Made by a program: the position numbers and the translations under genes. From contig JASHUV010000125.1 in NCBI GenBank assembly GCA_030039825.1, positions 1 through 17,924 on the forward strand: a stretch of DNA of 17,924 bases, read 5' to 3'. Below, in pieces: positions 1 through 7,014 of this stretch (the stretch's first letter is position 1; each line of letters starts with the position of its first letter). The notes under the pieces are model-generated. The model was not told the DNA's origin, did not search any database, and saw only the letters and a list, made by a program, of their open reading frames with translations. Source of the stretch: Thermoplasmata archaeon (GTDB taxonomy: Archaea; Thermoplasmatota; Thermoplasmata; Lutacidiplasmatales; UBA184).

Positions 1-323
1 TGGCGCTGCCAGGAGATCCCCCCCTCCTCGAAGTGCGTCGGTTCGGCCGCGGCCTCCGTCGCCTCCGGGCCGTGAGGGCCCGCGCCGGGTCGCCCCTCGA
101 GCGCGGGACGGTTGAGCTCCGCCGCGAGGTCATGGACGATCCACCCCCGGGGGAGCGCGACGTGCAGGCGGATCACCTTCGGCCGGAAGCGGCTCTCGCT
201 CTCGGTCTCCGTCCGGTGGAAGAGGGCGACCGGCGCGCCGCCGACCTCGACCGTGCCGTCGAAGGAGAAGCTCTTGCCCCGGAACTCGAGCACGTTCGTC
301 TCGAGGTCGGCCTCGTCGAGCAC
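1..323 (-). CDS. Unidentified protein, 3' end beyond the window
   Basis: I read an open frame of at least 107 codons that runs off the left edge. It starts at a GTG (323-321); an in-frame TGA lies just upstream and a GAGGT Shine-Dalgarno-like stretch sits 7 nt before the GTG, which fixes this start. The first 60 or so residues look like a folded soluble domain, with alternating polar and hydrophobic residues and segments such as FRGKSFSFDGTVEVGG and KVIRLHVALPRGWIVHDLA. After about residue 70 it becomes rich in Ala, Gly, Pro and Glu and looks like a disordered linker. It lies 32 bp downstream of top6A on the same strand, so co-transcription with the topoisomerase genes is likely. I do not recognise the family and assign no function. 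Confidence 0.6.
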   Translation of the reverse strand, partial: MLDEADLETNVLEFRGKSFSFDGTVEVGGAPVALFHRTETESESRFRPKVIRLHVALPRGWIVHDLAAELNRPALEGRPGAGPHGPEATEAAAEPTHFEEGGISWQR

Positions 324-340
324 GGGGAGACCTCAACGCA

Positions 341-355
341 CCGCCGCGCCGGCGG
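341..355 (-). other. Small GC hairpin directly after top6A
   Basis: Perfect 6-bp inverted repeat (CCGCCG / CGGCGG) with a 3-nt loop, abutting the TGA stop of top6A (358-356). No T-rich tract follows in the short gap before the next gene. It could be a weak attenuator or mRNA-end structure, but in DNA this GC-rich it may be chance. Confidence 0.25.
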
Positions 356-1495
356 TCAGTGCAGCACTCCCATCTCGGTCAGCTTCTCGGGGAGGTAGGT
401 GTCGGTCACGTAGTTGAGCCCGTACTTCGCGAGGGACTGCTGCTCGGCCTTCTTGCCGTTCTTGAGCATCAGTTCGATCTCCGAGCGCCACTCGGCGGTG
501 CCGAACCTCGGGTCGGTGAGCTCGGCCTGCAGGGCGCGGACATCCTGATCGCTCAGCTTGTCGGAGGGGAGCTTGTAGTTCTCGATGTCGGAGGCCGTCA
601 CCCCGAGGAACTCCGCCTGCGGCGTCGCGAGGTAATGGGAGATGTGGGCGGTCTTGATCGCCCCGTACGCCACGCTCGCGAAGATCCGGAACGACCACGG
701 GTCCCCGTCCGTGAACACGACGACGGGCAGCTTCAGCTCCTCGTTGAGGCGCTTCAGGAAACGGCGCGTCGAGCGCGCCGGCTGCCCCTTGAGGTGGAGG
801 AGGATGGCGTCGTGCTCCTCGTCGAACCCGTTCTCCGCGAGGCGGTCGACCATGCCGCCGCACTCGATGGCGATGACGAACTTCGCGCCGGTGCTCAGGA
901 AGGCGATCTTCTCCTTCTCGACGTTGAACGGGATGCCGTAGCCGCCGTCGCCGACGTCGTCCCGGCAGTTGATCTTCTTGACCACGCCCTTGCGGTTCGT
1001 CTCGCGGATCGTGAGGTCGCCGATCACCGACGCGCCGTTCTCCTCGGGATGGAGGCGGAAGTCCTCCCGGAGGCGCTGGCAGAGGACCTCGAGGTCCTCG
1101 ATGAGGAGGTTCGATTCGTCCTCGCTGTGGAACTTCCCCTCCTCCCATCCCTCGGAGATGTAGTAGAGCTCCCTCAGGGTCGAGGTCTTTCCGTCGCGCG
1201 CCATCTCGTTGATGAAATCGACGAGGTAGAAGGTCCTCAGGAGCATCTGGGCGCCGTCGAGCTTCCTCGCGCTCCGGGTCCCGAGCGCCCGCCCGAGCTT
1301 CCAGACGCCGTCGCGCAGCTGGAACTGCAGGTTCTGCTTGGTGCGCAGCGGGAGTCGCATCCTCGGGATCTCGCCCTGGTCGAGCTGGGCGTAGATCTCC
1401 CGGGCGAGGTCGACGGTCGGCCGGAGCGCCTCCGGGGTCGGCGGCGGCGCGGGCCTACTCGTCGTCGTCGGCGTTCGCGCGGGCTTCCGCGGCAT
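356..1495 (-). CDS. top6A: DNA topoisomerase VI subunit A
   Basis: This is the 379-aa catalytic subunit of the type IIB topoisomerase, the archaeal Spo11 homologue that makes the double-strand break in the A2B2 enzyme. The winged-helix/CAP region holds [13 protein letters not shown] near residues 105-117. By comparison with Spo11 RDIFY, the second Tyr (about Y112) is the nucleophile. The Toprim domain shows FVIAIECGG with Glu about 211 and FTDGDPW with Asp 263 and Asp 265, the Mg2+ ligands. The length is typical. The ATG start is backed by a GGAGGTG Shine-Dalgarno 7 nt upstream, even though it puts the first 14 codons inside the end of top6B. The first 25 residues are a Pro/Thr/Arg-rich tail. 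Overlap and order imply coupled translation in stoichiometry with Top6B. Confidence 0.97.
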   Translation of the reverse strand: MPRKPARTPTTTSRPAPPPTPEALRPTVDLAREIYAQLDQGEIPRMRLPLRTKQNLQFQLRDGVWKLGRALGTRSARKLDGAQMLLRTFYLVDFINEMARDGKTSTLRELYYISEGWEEGKFHSEDESNLLIEDLEVLCQRLREDFRLHPEENGASVIGDLTIRETNRKGVVKKINCRDDVGDGGYGIPFNVEKEKIAFLSTGAKFVIAIECGGMVDRLAENGFDEEHDAILLHLKGQPARSTRRFLKRLNEELKLPVVVFTDGDPWSFRIFASVAYGAIKTAHISHYLATPQAEFLGVTASDIENYKLPSDKLSDQDVRALQAELTDPRFGTAEWRSEIELMLKNGKKAEQQSLAKYGLNYVTDTYLPEKLTEMGVLH

Positions 1496-3464
1496 CGTAA
1501 TCCACCTCCGACTCTCCGGCGAGCACGGCGTCCTCGCCCCCTGTCTCCGCCGCCTCGATGACCGCCCTCGGGAGCCGGACGTCCCAGTCGCCCGGGAGCG
1601 GTTCCCCCCCGAGGAGATGAGCCTCGTCGACCCCGGCGACGTACCAGGAAAGGTCCGAAGCGTCGATCTCGGTCGCCGCCGGGAAGGTGACGGTGATCCG
1701 GGTCTTCCCGCTCGGGGCGAGCTTCGGGAGCGTCCACCAGGCCCGTCCGAGCTCGGCGTCCGTCCCGTCGGGGGTGGGGTCGAACCTCGCGGTCGGGAAG
1801 CTCTCGGCGGGTAGCTCGACGAACAGCTCGAGCACCCGGGCCCTCGGGGTGTAGTTCGTGAGGTCGGCCCGGACGAGGAGGCCCGACGGGCCCTTCTCGA
1901 GCGCGCCGTCGATGTTGACGACGTCCATGATGCGGGTGATGACCGGGGTGAGGTCCGGCACGGGCTTGCCCACGATCCCGCTCGTCTTCTCCGCGAGCTT
2001 CGGGAGGATCCGCAGGATGATGTCGAACTTCTCCTGGGCGAGGGCGCGCCGGTTCCGCCGGGAGAGGTGCGTCTTCAGGTGGCGGGCCGCCGTCTGGAGG
2101 GCGAGCGTGATCTCGCGGTCGACCTCGGGGTCCTCCGCGACGGCCTCCTTCGCCTCGCTCGTGAACGGGATCTTCGTCGAGGCGACGTGGACGAGGAGGA
2201 GCGCCGGCCCGGTCGGGAGGCCCGCGCCGCCCTTCTGCTCGAGGCCGTAGCGGCGCCAATCGAGGTTCTGGACGGCGTTCGTGATCGCGCAGGCGCCCTG
2301 TTGGAAGAGGAGCGGGACCCGGTTCGCGAAGCGAAGGAGCTGGATCGGCTGGTCGGGCGGGAGCCCGCCGCCGTAGACGAGCCCGACCTCGACGAGGAAG
2401 GGGAAGCCGCCCCGGACCTTCGGGGGACGGCTCACCGGCGGGGCGTAGAAATCCGGACGCACGTCGCCGAGCACGTTCCGCAGCCCGCGCTTGATGAGGA
2501 TCGGCCCGATGGGCGAGAGCGACTCCGCCGAGGGCGGCAGCAGGCGGACCGCGTGCATCGCCGCCAGCAGCCCTTCGAGCTCCTCGCCGTGGATCGACGC
2601 CGGGGCCTCCTTCCCGGAGAGCTTCGCCCGGGCCAGGATCTCGGTGACGGCCCTCGGCGTCACCCCGGCGAACTGTTTCCCGAGCGTGTCGGCGATGCTC
2701 TTGCCGCCGGCGGACTTCAATCGGTAGGAGAGCTCGCCGAGCTCGAGGCCGTAAGGGTGCGGGGCCACCTCCTTCGGCAGCGGCGGGACCTCGGTGGAGG
2801 CCCTCTCGTAGGTGATCCGGGTCCCGTCCGGTTCGACGAGGACGAGGCGGGCGTGCGGGTTGACGATCGCCGTCCCCCGGAGGTACTCGAACGGGGACTG
2901 GCGGCCCCGCTGGTACTTCGCCTTCAGGACGAGCGCGATCGAGGTGCCGCTCTCCCGGTCCCAGAGCGTGAGGTCGTCGGAGACGACCTTCGGGAGGTTC
3001 TTTTGGGTGTCGAGGAGGAGCTCGAGGACATGGGCCGCCTCCTCCTCCCGGACCTTGGAGACGATCTTCACCGGCCGGGCCGTCGTGAGGCCGGCGTAGA
3101 GGACCGCCGCGGAGATGCCGATGCCCTGCTGGCCCCGCGACTGGCGGTTCGCGTGGAAGCGCGAGCCGTAGAGCAGGCGACCGAACACGTTCGGGATCTC
3201 GCGCTTGAGGATCCCGGGGCCGTTGTCGGCGATGACGACCTGCAGGCGGTCCGGTCCGGCCTTCGCGATCTCGACCGTGATGTCGGGCAGGACCCGGGCC
3301 TCCTCGCAGGCGTCGAGGGCGTTGTCGACCCCCTCCTTGACGGTCGTCAGGAGGGCCCGGAGCGGGTTGTCGAACCCCAGGATCTGCCGGTTCCGCTCGA
3401 AGAACTCCGCGACGGAGATCTCGCGCTGCTTCGACGCGAGCTCCTCCGCGAGGGTCCTCGGCAC
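1455..3464 (-). CDS. top6B: DNA topoisomerase VI subunit B
   Basis: This is the 669-aa ATPase subunit of topoisomerase VI, which dimerises on ATP binding to drive strand passage through Top6A. The N-terminal GHKL ATPase fold shows the N-box [10 protein letters not shown] (about 43-52), ADNGPGI (about 79-85) and the glycine lid [10 protein letters not shown] (about 109-118). A helix-two-turn-helix region follows (roughly 230-310), then the transducer domain with [14 protein letters not shown], where Lys 431 is probably the switch lysine that contacts ATP. Residues from about 515 to 630 look like the extra beta-rich, Ig-like C-terminal domain seen in some euryarchaeal Top6B proteins. An acidic tail ends in ADDDE. 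The start is GTG with no good Shine-Dalgarno; a TATA-like box about 28 nt upstream suggests a leaderless or nearly leaderless message. Confidence 0.97.
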   Translation of the reverse strand: MPRTLAEELASKQREISVAEFFERNRQILGFDNPLRALLTTVKEGVDNALDACEEARVLPDITVEIAKAGPDRLQVVIADNGPGILKREIPNVFGRLLYGSRFHANRQSRGQQGIGISAAVLYAGLTTARPVKIVSKVREEEAAHVLELLLDTQKNLPKVVSDDLTLWDRESGTSIALVLKAKYQRGRQSPFEYLRGTAIVNPHARLVLVEPDGTRITYERASTEVPPLPKEVAPHPYGLELGELSYRLKSAGGKSIADTLGKQFAGVTPRAVTEILARAKLSGKEAPASIHGEELEGLLAAMHAVRLLPPSAESLSPIGPILIKRGLRNVLGDVRPDFYAPPVSRPPKVRGGFPFLVEVGLVYGGGLPPDQPIQLLRFANRVPLLFQQGACAITNAVQNLDWRRYGLEQKGGAGLPTGPALLLVHVASTKIPFTSEAKEAVAEDPEVDREITLALQTAARHLKTHLSRRNRRALAQEKFDIILRILPKLAEKTSGIVGKPVPDLTPVITRIMDVVNIDGALEKGPSGLLVRADLTNYTPRARVLELFVELPAESFPTARFDPTPDGTDAELGRAWWTLPKLAPSGKTRITVTFPAATEIDASDLSWYVAGVDEAHLLGGEPLPGDWDVRLPRAVIEAAETGGEDAVLAGESEVDYDAAEARANADDDE
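1503..1509 (-). promoter_or_regulatory. Shine-Dalgarno of top6A
   Basis: GGAGGTG on the minus strand, 7 nt before the top6A ATG. It closely matches the anti-Shine-Dalgarno complement and lies inside the end of top6B. It decides the long, overlapping start of top6A over later internal Met codons. Confidence 0.75.
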
Positions 3465-3485
3465 GGGGAGCGGACGGTCCGGGCC

Positions 3486-3495
3486 TCTCTATAAG
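3486..3495 (-). promoter_or_regulatory. TATA-like box of top6B
   Basis: Minus-strand CTTATAGAGA is an A/T island in very GC-rich surroundings, centred about 28 nt upstream of the top6B GTG. That spacing puts transcription initiation at or within a few bases of the start codon. The TATAG part overlaps the TAG stop of the carbon-nitrogen hydrolase gene (3491-3489), so the promoter is embedded in the end of the preceding gene. Confidence 0.55.
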
Positions 3496-4325
3496 GAGGG
3501 CGTTCGAGTCGCGCCCTCGGGGGACGGTGCCCGCCGCGGCGCGACGTCGCGCAGCACCGGTCGGAAGCGCCGCCACCGGTGCGACGCCGAGGGATCGATC
3601 TCCACCGCGAGGACGCGCTCCTCCTCGCCGAGCCCCTCGGCGGTCACCGGCCGGCCCGCGATCTCCTCGCCCCGCGCGTCGAGGGCGACGGAGCCCCCGC
3701 CGAAGACGAGCCCCTCCTCGACGCCCGTCCGGTTCACGTAGACGAGCGGGACCGCGTTCTCGATCGCGCGGGCGGGGAGGATCCGCTCGAAGAGCCGGCG
3801 GGAGGTGACGGGGGCCGCCGAGATGACGACGAGGAGCTCCGCGCCCGCCAGGGCGAGCTCCCGGGAGACCTCCGGGAAGAAGGCGTCGTAGCAGATCTGG
3901 AGCCCGACGGAACGGCCGGCGATCGGGACCGGCCGGCTCGTGGGGACCGGGGCGAAGAGCGTGCCCTCCTCGAACGGCCCGAACGTCGGGAGGAAGCGCT
4001 TCCCCTGGACGGCGATCCCGCCGTCGGCCCCGACGGCGAGCGCCGCGTTCCAGATCTCTCCGGACCGCCCCGGCGCCCGGTACGGGGCGCCGAGGACGAG
4101 GGAGGCGGTGCGTCGCCGGGCGATGTCGGCGAGGCGGGCGAGCGAGGGGCTCCCCGGCCCGATCGCCGTCCCGGCCACCCGGTCCCCGACCCGGTAGCCG
4201 GACTCGTAGAGCTCGGGGAAGACCGCGAGGTCGCTCGGGTGCTGTGCGAGGATCGCGTCGAGGCGGTCGAGGTTCCGATCCGGCTCCCCGAGGAGGGGGG
4301 CGAGCTCCGCGAGGAGGATCCGCAT
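3489..4325 (-). CDS. Nitrilase-superfamily carbon-nitrogen hydrolase
   Basis: A 278-aa soluble amidase of the nitrilase superfamily, which hydrolyses or transfers non-peptide C-N bonds through a Glu-Lys-Cys triad. All three are visible: Glu 38 in AVFPELYESGY, Lys 109 in VQGKRFLPTFGPFEEG, and Cys 145 in GLQICYDAFFPEVSR. The second conserved Glu follows the Lys block in FEEG. The length is normal for the single-domain family. The substrate cannot be told from sequence; omega-amidase, carbamoylase and NAD-synthetase-like amidase branches are all possible. The ATG shares one base with the TGA of the upstream membrane-protein gene, implying translational coupling. The gene ends 24 bp before top6B. 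The last 25 residues, after the core fold, are Arg/Pro-rich. Confidence 0.9.
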   Translation of the reverse strand: MRILLAELAPLLGEPDRNLDRLDAILAQHPSDLAVFPELYESGYRVGDRVAGTAIGPGSPSLARLADIARRRTASLVLGAPYRAPGRSGEIWNAALAVGADGGIAVQGKRFLPTFGPFEEGTLFAPVPTSRPVPIAGRSVGLQICYDAFFPEVSRELALAGAELLVVISAAPVTSRRLFERILPARAIENAVPLVYVNRTGVEEGLVFGGGSVALDARGEEIAGRPVTAEGLGEEERVLAVEIDPSASHRWRRFRPVLRDVAPRRAPSPEGATRTPSL

Positions 4326-4762
4326 CAGTAGAAGTGCCGCCGGACGACGAGCAGGTAGACGAACACGACGAGGAGGATCAGGAAGAGGTAGGTGATCGAG
4401 TTCGTAAAGAACAGGAACGTGAGCCCGGCGAAGCTCACGGCGACCGTCGTGTAGAGCGCCCAGGCCTCCTGGCGCCAGAGCGCGGTGGCGAGCGCGAGGA
4501 GGATGGCGCCGAGGAGGATCAGGAGGGCCGCCCCGACCGGGTCGATCGAGTGGATGATGAGGACGCTCGTCGGGAGGGCGTCGTTCGTGTAGACCTCGAT
4601 GAGGAAGAGCCCGCCGGCGAGGATGAGGAGGATCCCGATGATGCCGATGACGACGGCGAGCACCGCGACCCCGATCGGGAGGCTCGGGCGCACCGTGTCG
4701 GGGCTCCACTGCGGGGGGAGGTGGCCGACCTCCGGGCCACCGTCGCCATCCGACGCGCTCAT
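4325..4762 (-). CDS. Four-helix integral membrane protein, unknown function
   Basis: A 145-aa protein with a soluble, acidic and Pro-containing N-terminus of about 28 residues. Four hydrophobic segments follow at about 29-56, 75-96, 101-119 and 122-141, and a short basic tail ends in RRHFY. No cysteines, catalytic motifs or known family signatures are visible, so I assign no function. The ATG start has a GAGGT sequence 6 nt upstream. Its stop overlaps the start of the carbon-nitrogen hydrolase by one base, so the two probably form a two-gene unit. A TATA-like element lies about 48 nt upstream. By the positive-inside tendency the C-terminal Arg-Arg tail is probably cytoplasmic, and an even number of helices would then put both ends inside. 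Confidence 0.8.
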   Translation of the reverse strand: MSASDGDGGPEVGHLPPQWSPDTVRPSLPIGVAVLAVVIGIIGILLILAGGLFLIEVYTNDALPTSVLIIHSIDPVGAALLILLGAILLALATALWRQEAWALYTTVAVSFAGLTFLFFTNSITYLFLILLVVFVYLLVVRRHFY

Positions 4763-4805
4763 CGCGACCTCTCGGGGGGGCGTCCGACGCCGCGACCGCG
4801 TCGCA

Positions 4806-4815
4806 TGAGATAAGC
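4806..4815 (-). promoter_or_regulatory. TATA-like element before the membrane-protein gene
   Basis: Minus-strand GCTTATCTCA is the only A/T-rich stretch in the 90-bp gap (4763-4852) between the polyprenyl synthase and membrane-protein genes. It is centred about 48 nt from the ATG, which would leave a leader of about 20 nt containing the GAGGT ribosome site. The match to the archaeal TATA consensus is moderate. Confidence 0.35.
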
Positions 4816-4838
4816 TCCCGCCCGGAGGCGAAGCGCGG

Positions 4839-4850
4839 GGCCCGCGGGCC
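4839..4850. other. 12-bp perfect palindrome after the polyprenyl synthase gene
   Basis: GGCCCGCGGGCC is self-complementary and lies 2 nt past the TGA of the polyprenyl synthase. As RNA it would form only a 4-bp stem with a 4-nt loop and no T-tract follows, so its value as a terminator is doubtful. It does mark the end of the long operon. Confidence 0.3.
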
Positions 4851-4852
4851 GA

Positions 4853-5908
4853 TCAGAACCGGCGGGCCGCCGCGCCGCGGGCGAGCCACTCGAGCAAGGT
4901 CCGGTACGGGCCGTCCGGGAGCGGCTCGAGCGCGCGCACCGCCCGTTCCGCCCACCCCTCGGCGGCCTCCGCCACCGCGGTGGCGGCGTCGGTCGTGTCG
5001 GTCAGGGCGCGGAGACGGAAGAGATCGCTCGGCTGCTTCCGCCTCAGCCCGAAGAGACGCTCGAACTCCTCCCGCTCCGTCCCGCCCAGGCGGGCGTGGG
5101 CCTCGAGCGAGAGGAGGGTGGGGTTCCCCTCCCGGAGGTCGGTGTACCTCGGCTTCCCGAGGAGGTCCGGGTCGCCGTACACGTCGAGGAGGTCGTCCCG
5201 GATCTGGAAGGCGATGCCGAGCGAGCGGCCGTACTCCTCGCACGCGGCCACGGAGGCGGCCGGCGCCTCGACGATCTCCGCCACGGAGGCGAGGGCCGCC
5301 GCGACGATCGCCGCCGTCTTGCGCTCGATGACGCGGAAGTAGTGGTCGCGCCCGCTCGTCAGGTCGAAGCGCCCGGCGTCCTGGAGGACCTCGCCCTCGA
5401 CGAGGTCCGCGCACGACTCGCCGCAGCGCAGGATGATCGACCGGGGGTACTCCGCGGCGAGCTCGAAGGCCCGGACGAAGAGGTAGTCCCCCGTGACGAT
5501 CGCCGAGGGCAGGCCGAAGGCCCGCGGCACGGACGGGCGGCCCCGCCGGAGCTCGGCGTGGTCGATGACGTCGTCGTGGACGAGCGTCGCGGTGTGGATC
5601 AGCTGGAAGGCGGCCGCGAGGGCCCCGATCCGGCCCGTCGAGGGGAGGCCGAGCGCGCGGGCCGTCGCCGCCATCAGGAGCGGACGCACGCGCTTGCCGC
5701 CCGCGCTGACGGCGTAGCCGGCCGCCTCGGTGAGCCTCGGGTAGTTCGACTGGAGGACCTTCTGGATGCGCTGGTCGATCTCGCCGAGGTCGCTCGTGAG
5801 GACCGGCAGGAGCTCGACGAGGGATTCCGGAGCCCCGGCCCCGAGCGTGCGGCTGACGATCGCGGCGAGGGAGGGCTCCCGCGGCACGGCGGACGGTCCG
5901 GCGCTCAC
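4853..5908 (-). CDS. Trans-polyprenyl diphosphate synthase
   Basis: A 351-aa all-trans isoprenyl diphosphate synthase that elongates allylic diphosphates with isopentenyl diphosphate. Both aspartate-rich motifs are present: DDVID (112-116, after QLIHTATLVH) and DDLLD (238-242, after AFQIR). The N-terminal GGKRVRPLL block supplies substrate-binding Lys and Arg. The fifth residue before the first motif is Ala 107. Families making FPP or GGPP usually have a bulky aromatic there, and the LIHTATLVHDD wording resembles long-chain hexaprenyl to octaprenyl synthases. This hints at a quinone side chain, although GGPP for archaeal lipids cannot be excluded. The GTG start forms a GTGA overlap with the stop of the upstream reductase gene. 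A longer frame reaching 6079 would run deep into that gene and is rejected. Confidence 0.92.
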   Translation of the reverse strand: MSAGPSAVPREPSLAAIVSRTLGAGAPESLVELLPVLTSDLGEIDQRIQKVLQSNYPRLTEAAGYAVSAGGKRVRPLLMAATARALGLPSTGRIGALAAAFQLIHTATLVHDDVIDHAELRRGRPSVPRAFGLPSAIVTGDYLFVRAFELAAEYPRSIILRCGESCADLVEGEVLQDAGRFDLTSGRDHYFRVIERKTAAIVAAALASVAEIVEAPAASVAACEEYGRSLGIAFQIRDDLLDVYGDPDLLGKPRYTDLREGNPTLLSLEAHARLGGTEREEFERLFGLRRKQPSDLFRLRALTDTTDAATAVAEAAEGWAERAVRALEPLPDGPYRTLLEWLARGAAARRF

Positions 5909-7014
5909 GACGCGCCTCCGAGGCGCGAGGGCCAGCGCATCCGCATCATGGCGTCGAGACCGGACGGCCCGATATAGCGCATTCCGAGCGCCAGGAGCAG
6001 GTCGCTCGCGGCGAACCGGTCGGCGAACCGCTTCAGGCGATGCCCCCGGGCGAGCGGTCCGGCGAGGTGGCGGCGCCACGCGTCATCATAGGAGCCAAGG
6101 GGGGTTCCGTCCCGGACGTGGGCGGCCGCCGCGACGCCCGCATCGTACCCCGAGAGCATCGCGGTCGGGATCCCTCCGCCGTTCGTCGCCATGACGGCGT
6201 TGGCGGCGTCGCCCGCGAAGATCGACCGGCCCGCGACCAGCGAGGCTGGCGGGGGGCCGATGGGAACCCACCACCTCGTCCGGTCGACCGCCGTCCCGAG
6301 CCCCTCCGACGCGAGGAAGCGGTCGAGCAGGCGGCCGAGCGTGGCCCCCTCGGGGAGCGAGGTGACGCCGAGCCCGACGTTCGCCTCGCCCGCCTTCGGG
6401 ATGACCCAGGCGTAGCCGCCCGGGGCGACCGACCCGAAGAAGAGGGCGATCTCCGGGGGGAAGTCGCCCGGTAAGGTCGCCGTGATCATCCGGTAGAGGA
6501 CGCGGGACGGTCGGAACCCCGCCCCCCGGGCGACCGTCGAGAGCGGGCCGTCGGCCCCGATGATGACCTTCGCCTCGACCGACGTCCCGCCCGCGAGCTC
6601 GGCGCGGCCGTCCCGCACCCGCGTCACGCCGGCGGGGAAGCGGAGCTCGGCGCCGGCGCGCTCCGCCCGGCGGGCGAGGGCGAGGTCGAAGCGCCGCCGG
6701 GAGACGCTGACGCCCCTCAAGGGGAACCGGTACCGACGGCCCCGCGGGGCCACGCACGCCATCGTGGCCGTCTCCCGCAGCACGGTCTCGGCCGGGATCT
6801 CGTAGGCGGCCCTCAGGAGGTCCGGGTAGGGGATGATGTCGGCGAGCTCCTCGAGGGCGGGGAGGAACTCCCCGCACTGCACCGGGTGGCCGATCTCGCC
6901 CCGTTGGTCGACGAGGAGGGTGCGCGCCCCCGCGGCGGCGCTCGCCCGCGCGGCGAGGCTTCCCGCGGGTCCCGCCCCGACCACGAGGACGTCGACGCGC
7001 TCCGGTGCGCTCAC
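5905..7014 (-). CDS. Geranylgeranyl reductase family FAD-dependent oxidoreductase
   Basis: A 369-aa flavoprotein of the archaeal geranylgeranyl reductase family, which saturates prenyl chains in lipid precursors or quinone tails. The N-terminal Rossmann FAD motif is VVGAGPAGSLAA (11-22), followed by the family Cys in QCGEF (Cys 47). The middle shows IIGADGPLS (about 151-159) and the family signature GGYAWVIPKAGEANVGLG (199-216). The second FAD site is AGDAANAVMATNGGGIP (267-283). The C-terminal 60 residues are Arg/Leu-rich and probably helical, suiting a membrane-surface enzyme. The GTG start overlaps the nuoN TGA as GTGA, and its own TGA overlaps the next GTG in the same way. This places it firmly in the nuo operon. 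Whether its substrate is an archaeal ether lipid or a menaquinone tail is open. Confidence 0.92.
   Translation of the reverse strand: MSAPERVDVLVVGAGPAGSLAARASAAAGARTLLVDQRGEIGHPVQCGEFLPALEELADIIPYPDLLRAAYEIPAETVLRETATMACVAPRGRRYRFPLRGVSVSRRRFDLALARRAERAGAELRFPAGVTRVRDGRAELAGGTSVEAKVIIGADGPLSTVARGAGFRPSRVLYRMITATLPGDFPPEIALFFGSVAPGGYAWVIPKAGEANVGLGVTSLPEGATLGRLLDRFLASEGLGTAVDRTRWWVPIGPPPASLVAGRSIFAGDAANAVMATNGGGIPTAMLSGYDAGVAAAAHVRDGTPLGSYDDAWRRHLAGPLARGHRLKRFADRFAASDLLLALGMRYIGPSGLDAMMRMRWPSRLGGAS

Noticed and set aside
4326..5414. An upstream extension of the nitrilase-family frame
   Set aside because: Residues before the ATG at 4325 are Arg/Gly/Pro noise overlapping the membrane protein and the polyprenyl synthase; family homology begins at MRILLAELAP.
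5909..6079. A 57-residue N-terminal extension of the polyprenyl synthase
   Set aside because: It would lie inside the reductase gene and is Arg/Pro/Ala-rich without homology; the GTGA overlap at 5908 gives a normal family length.
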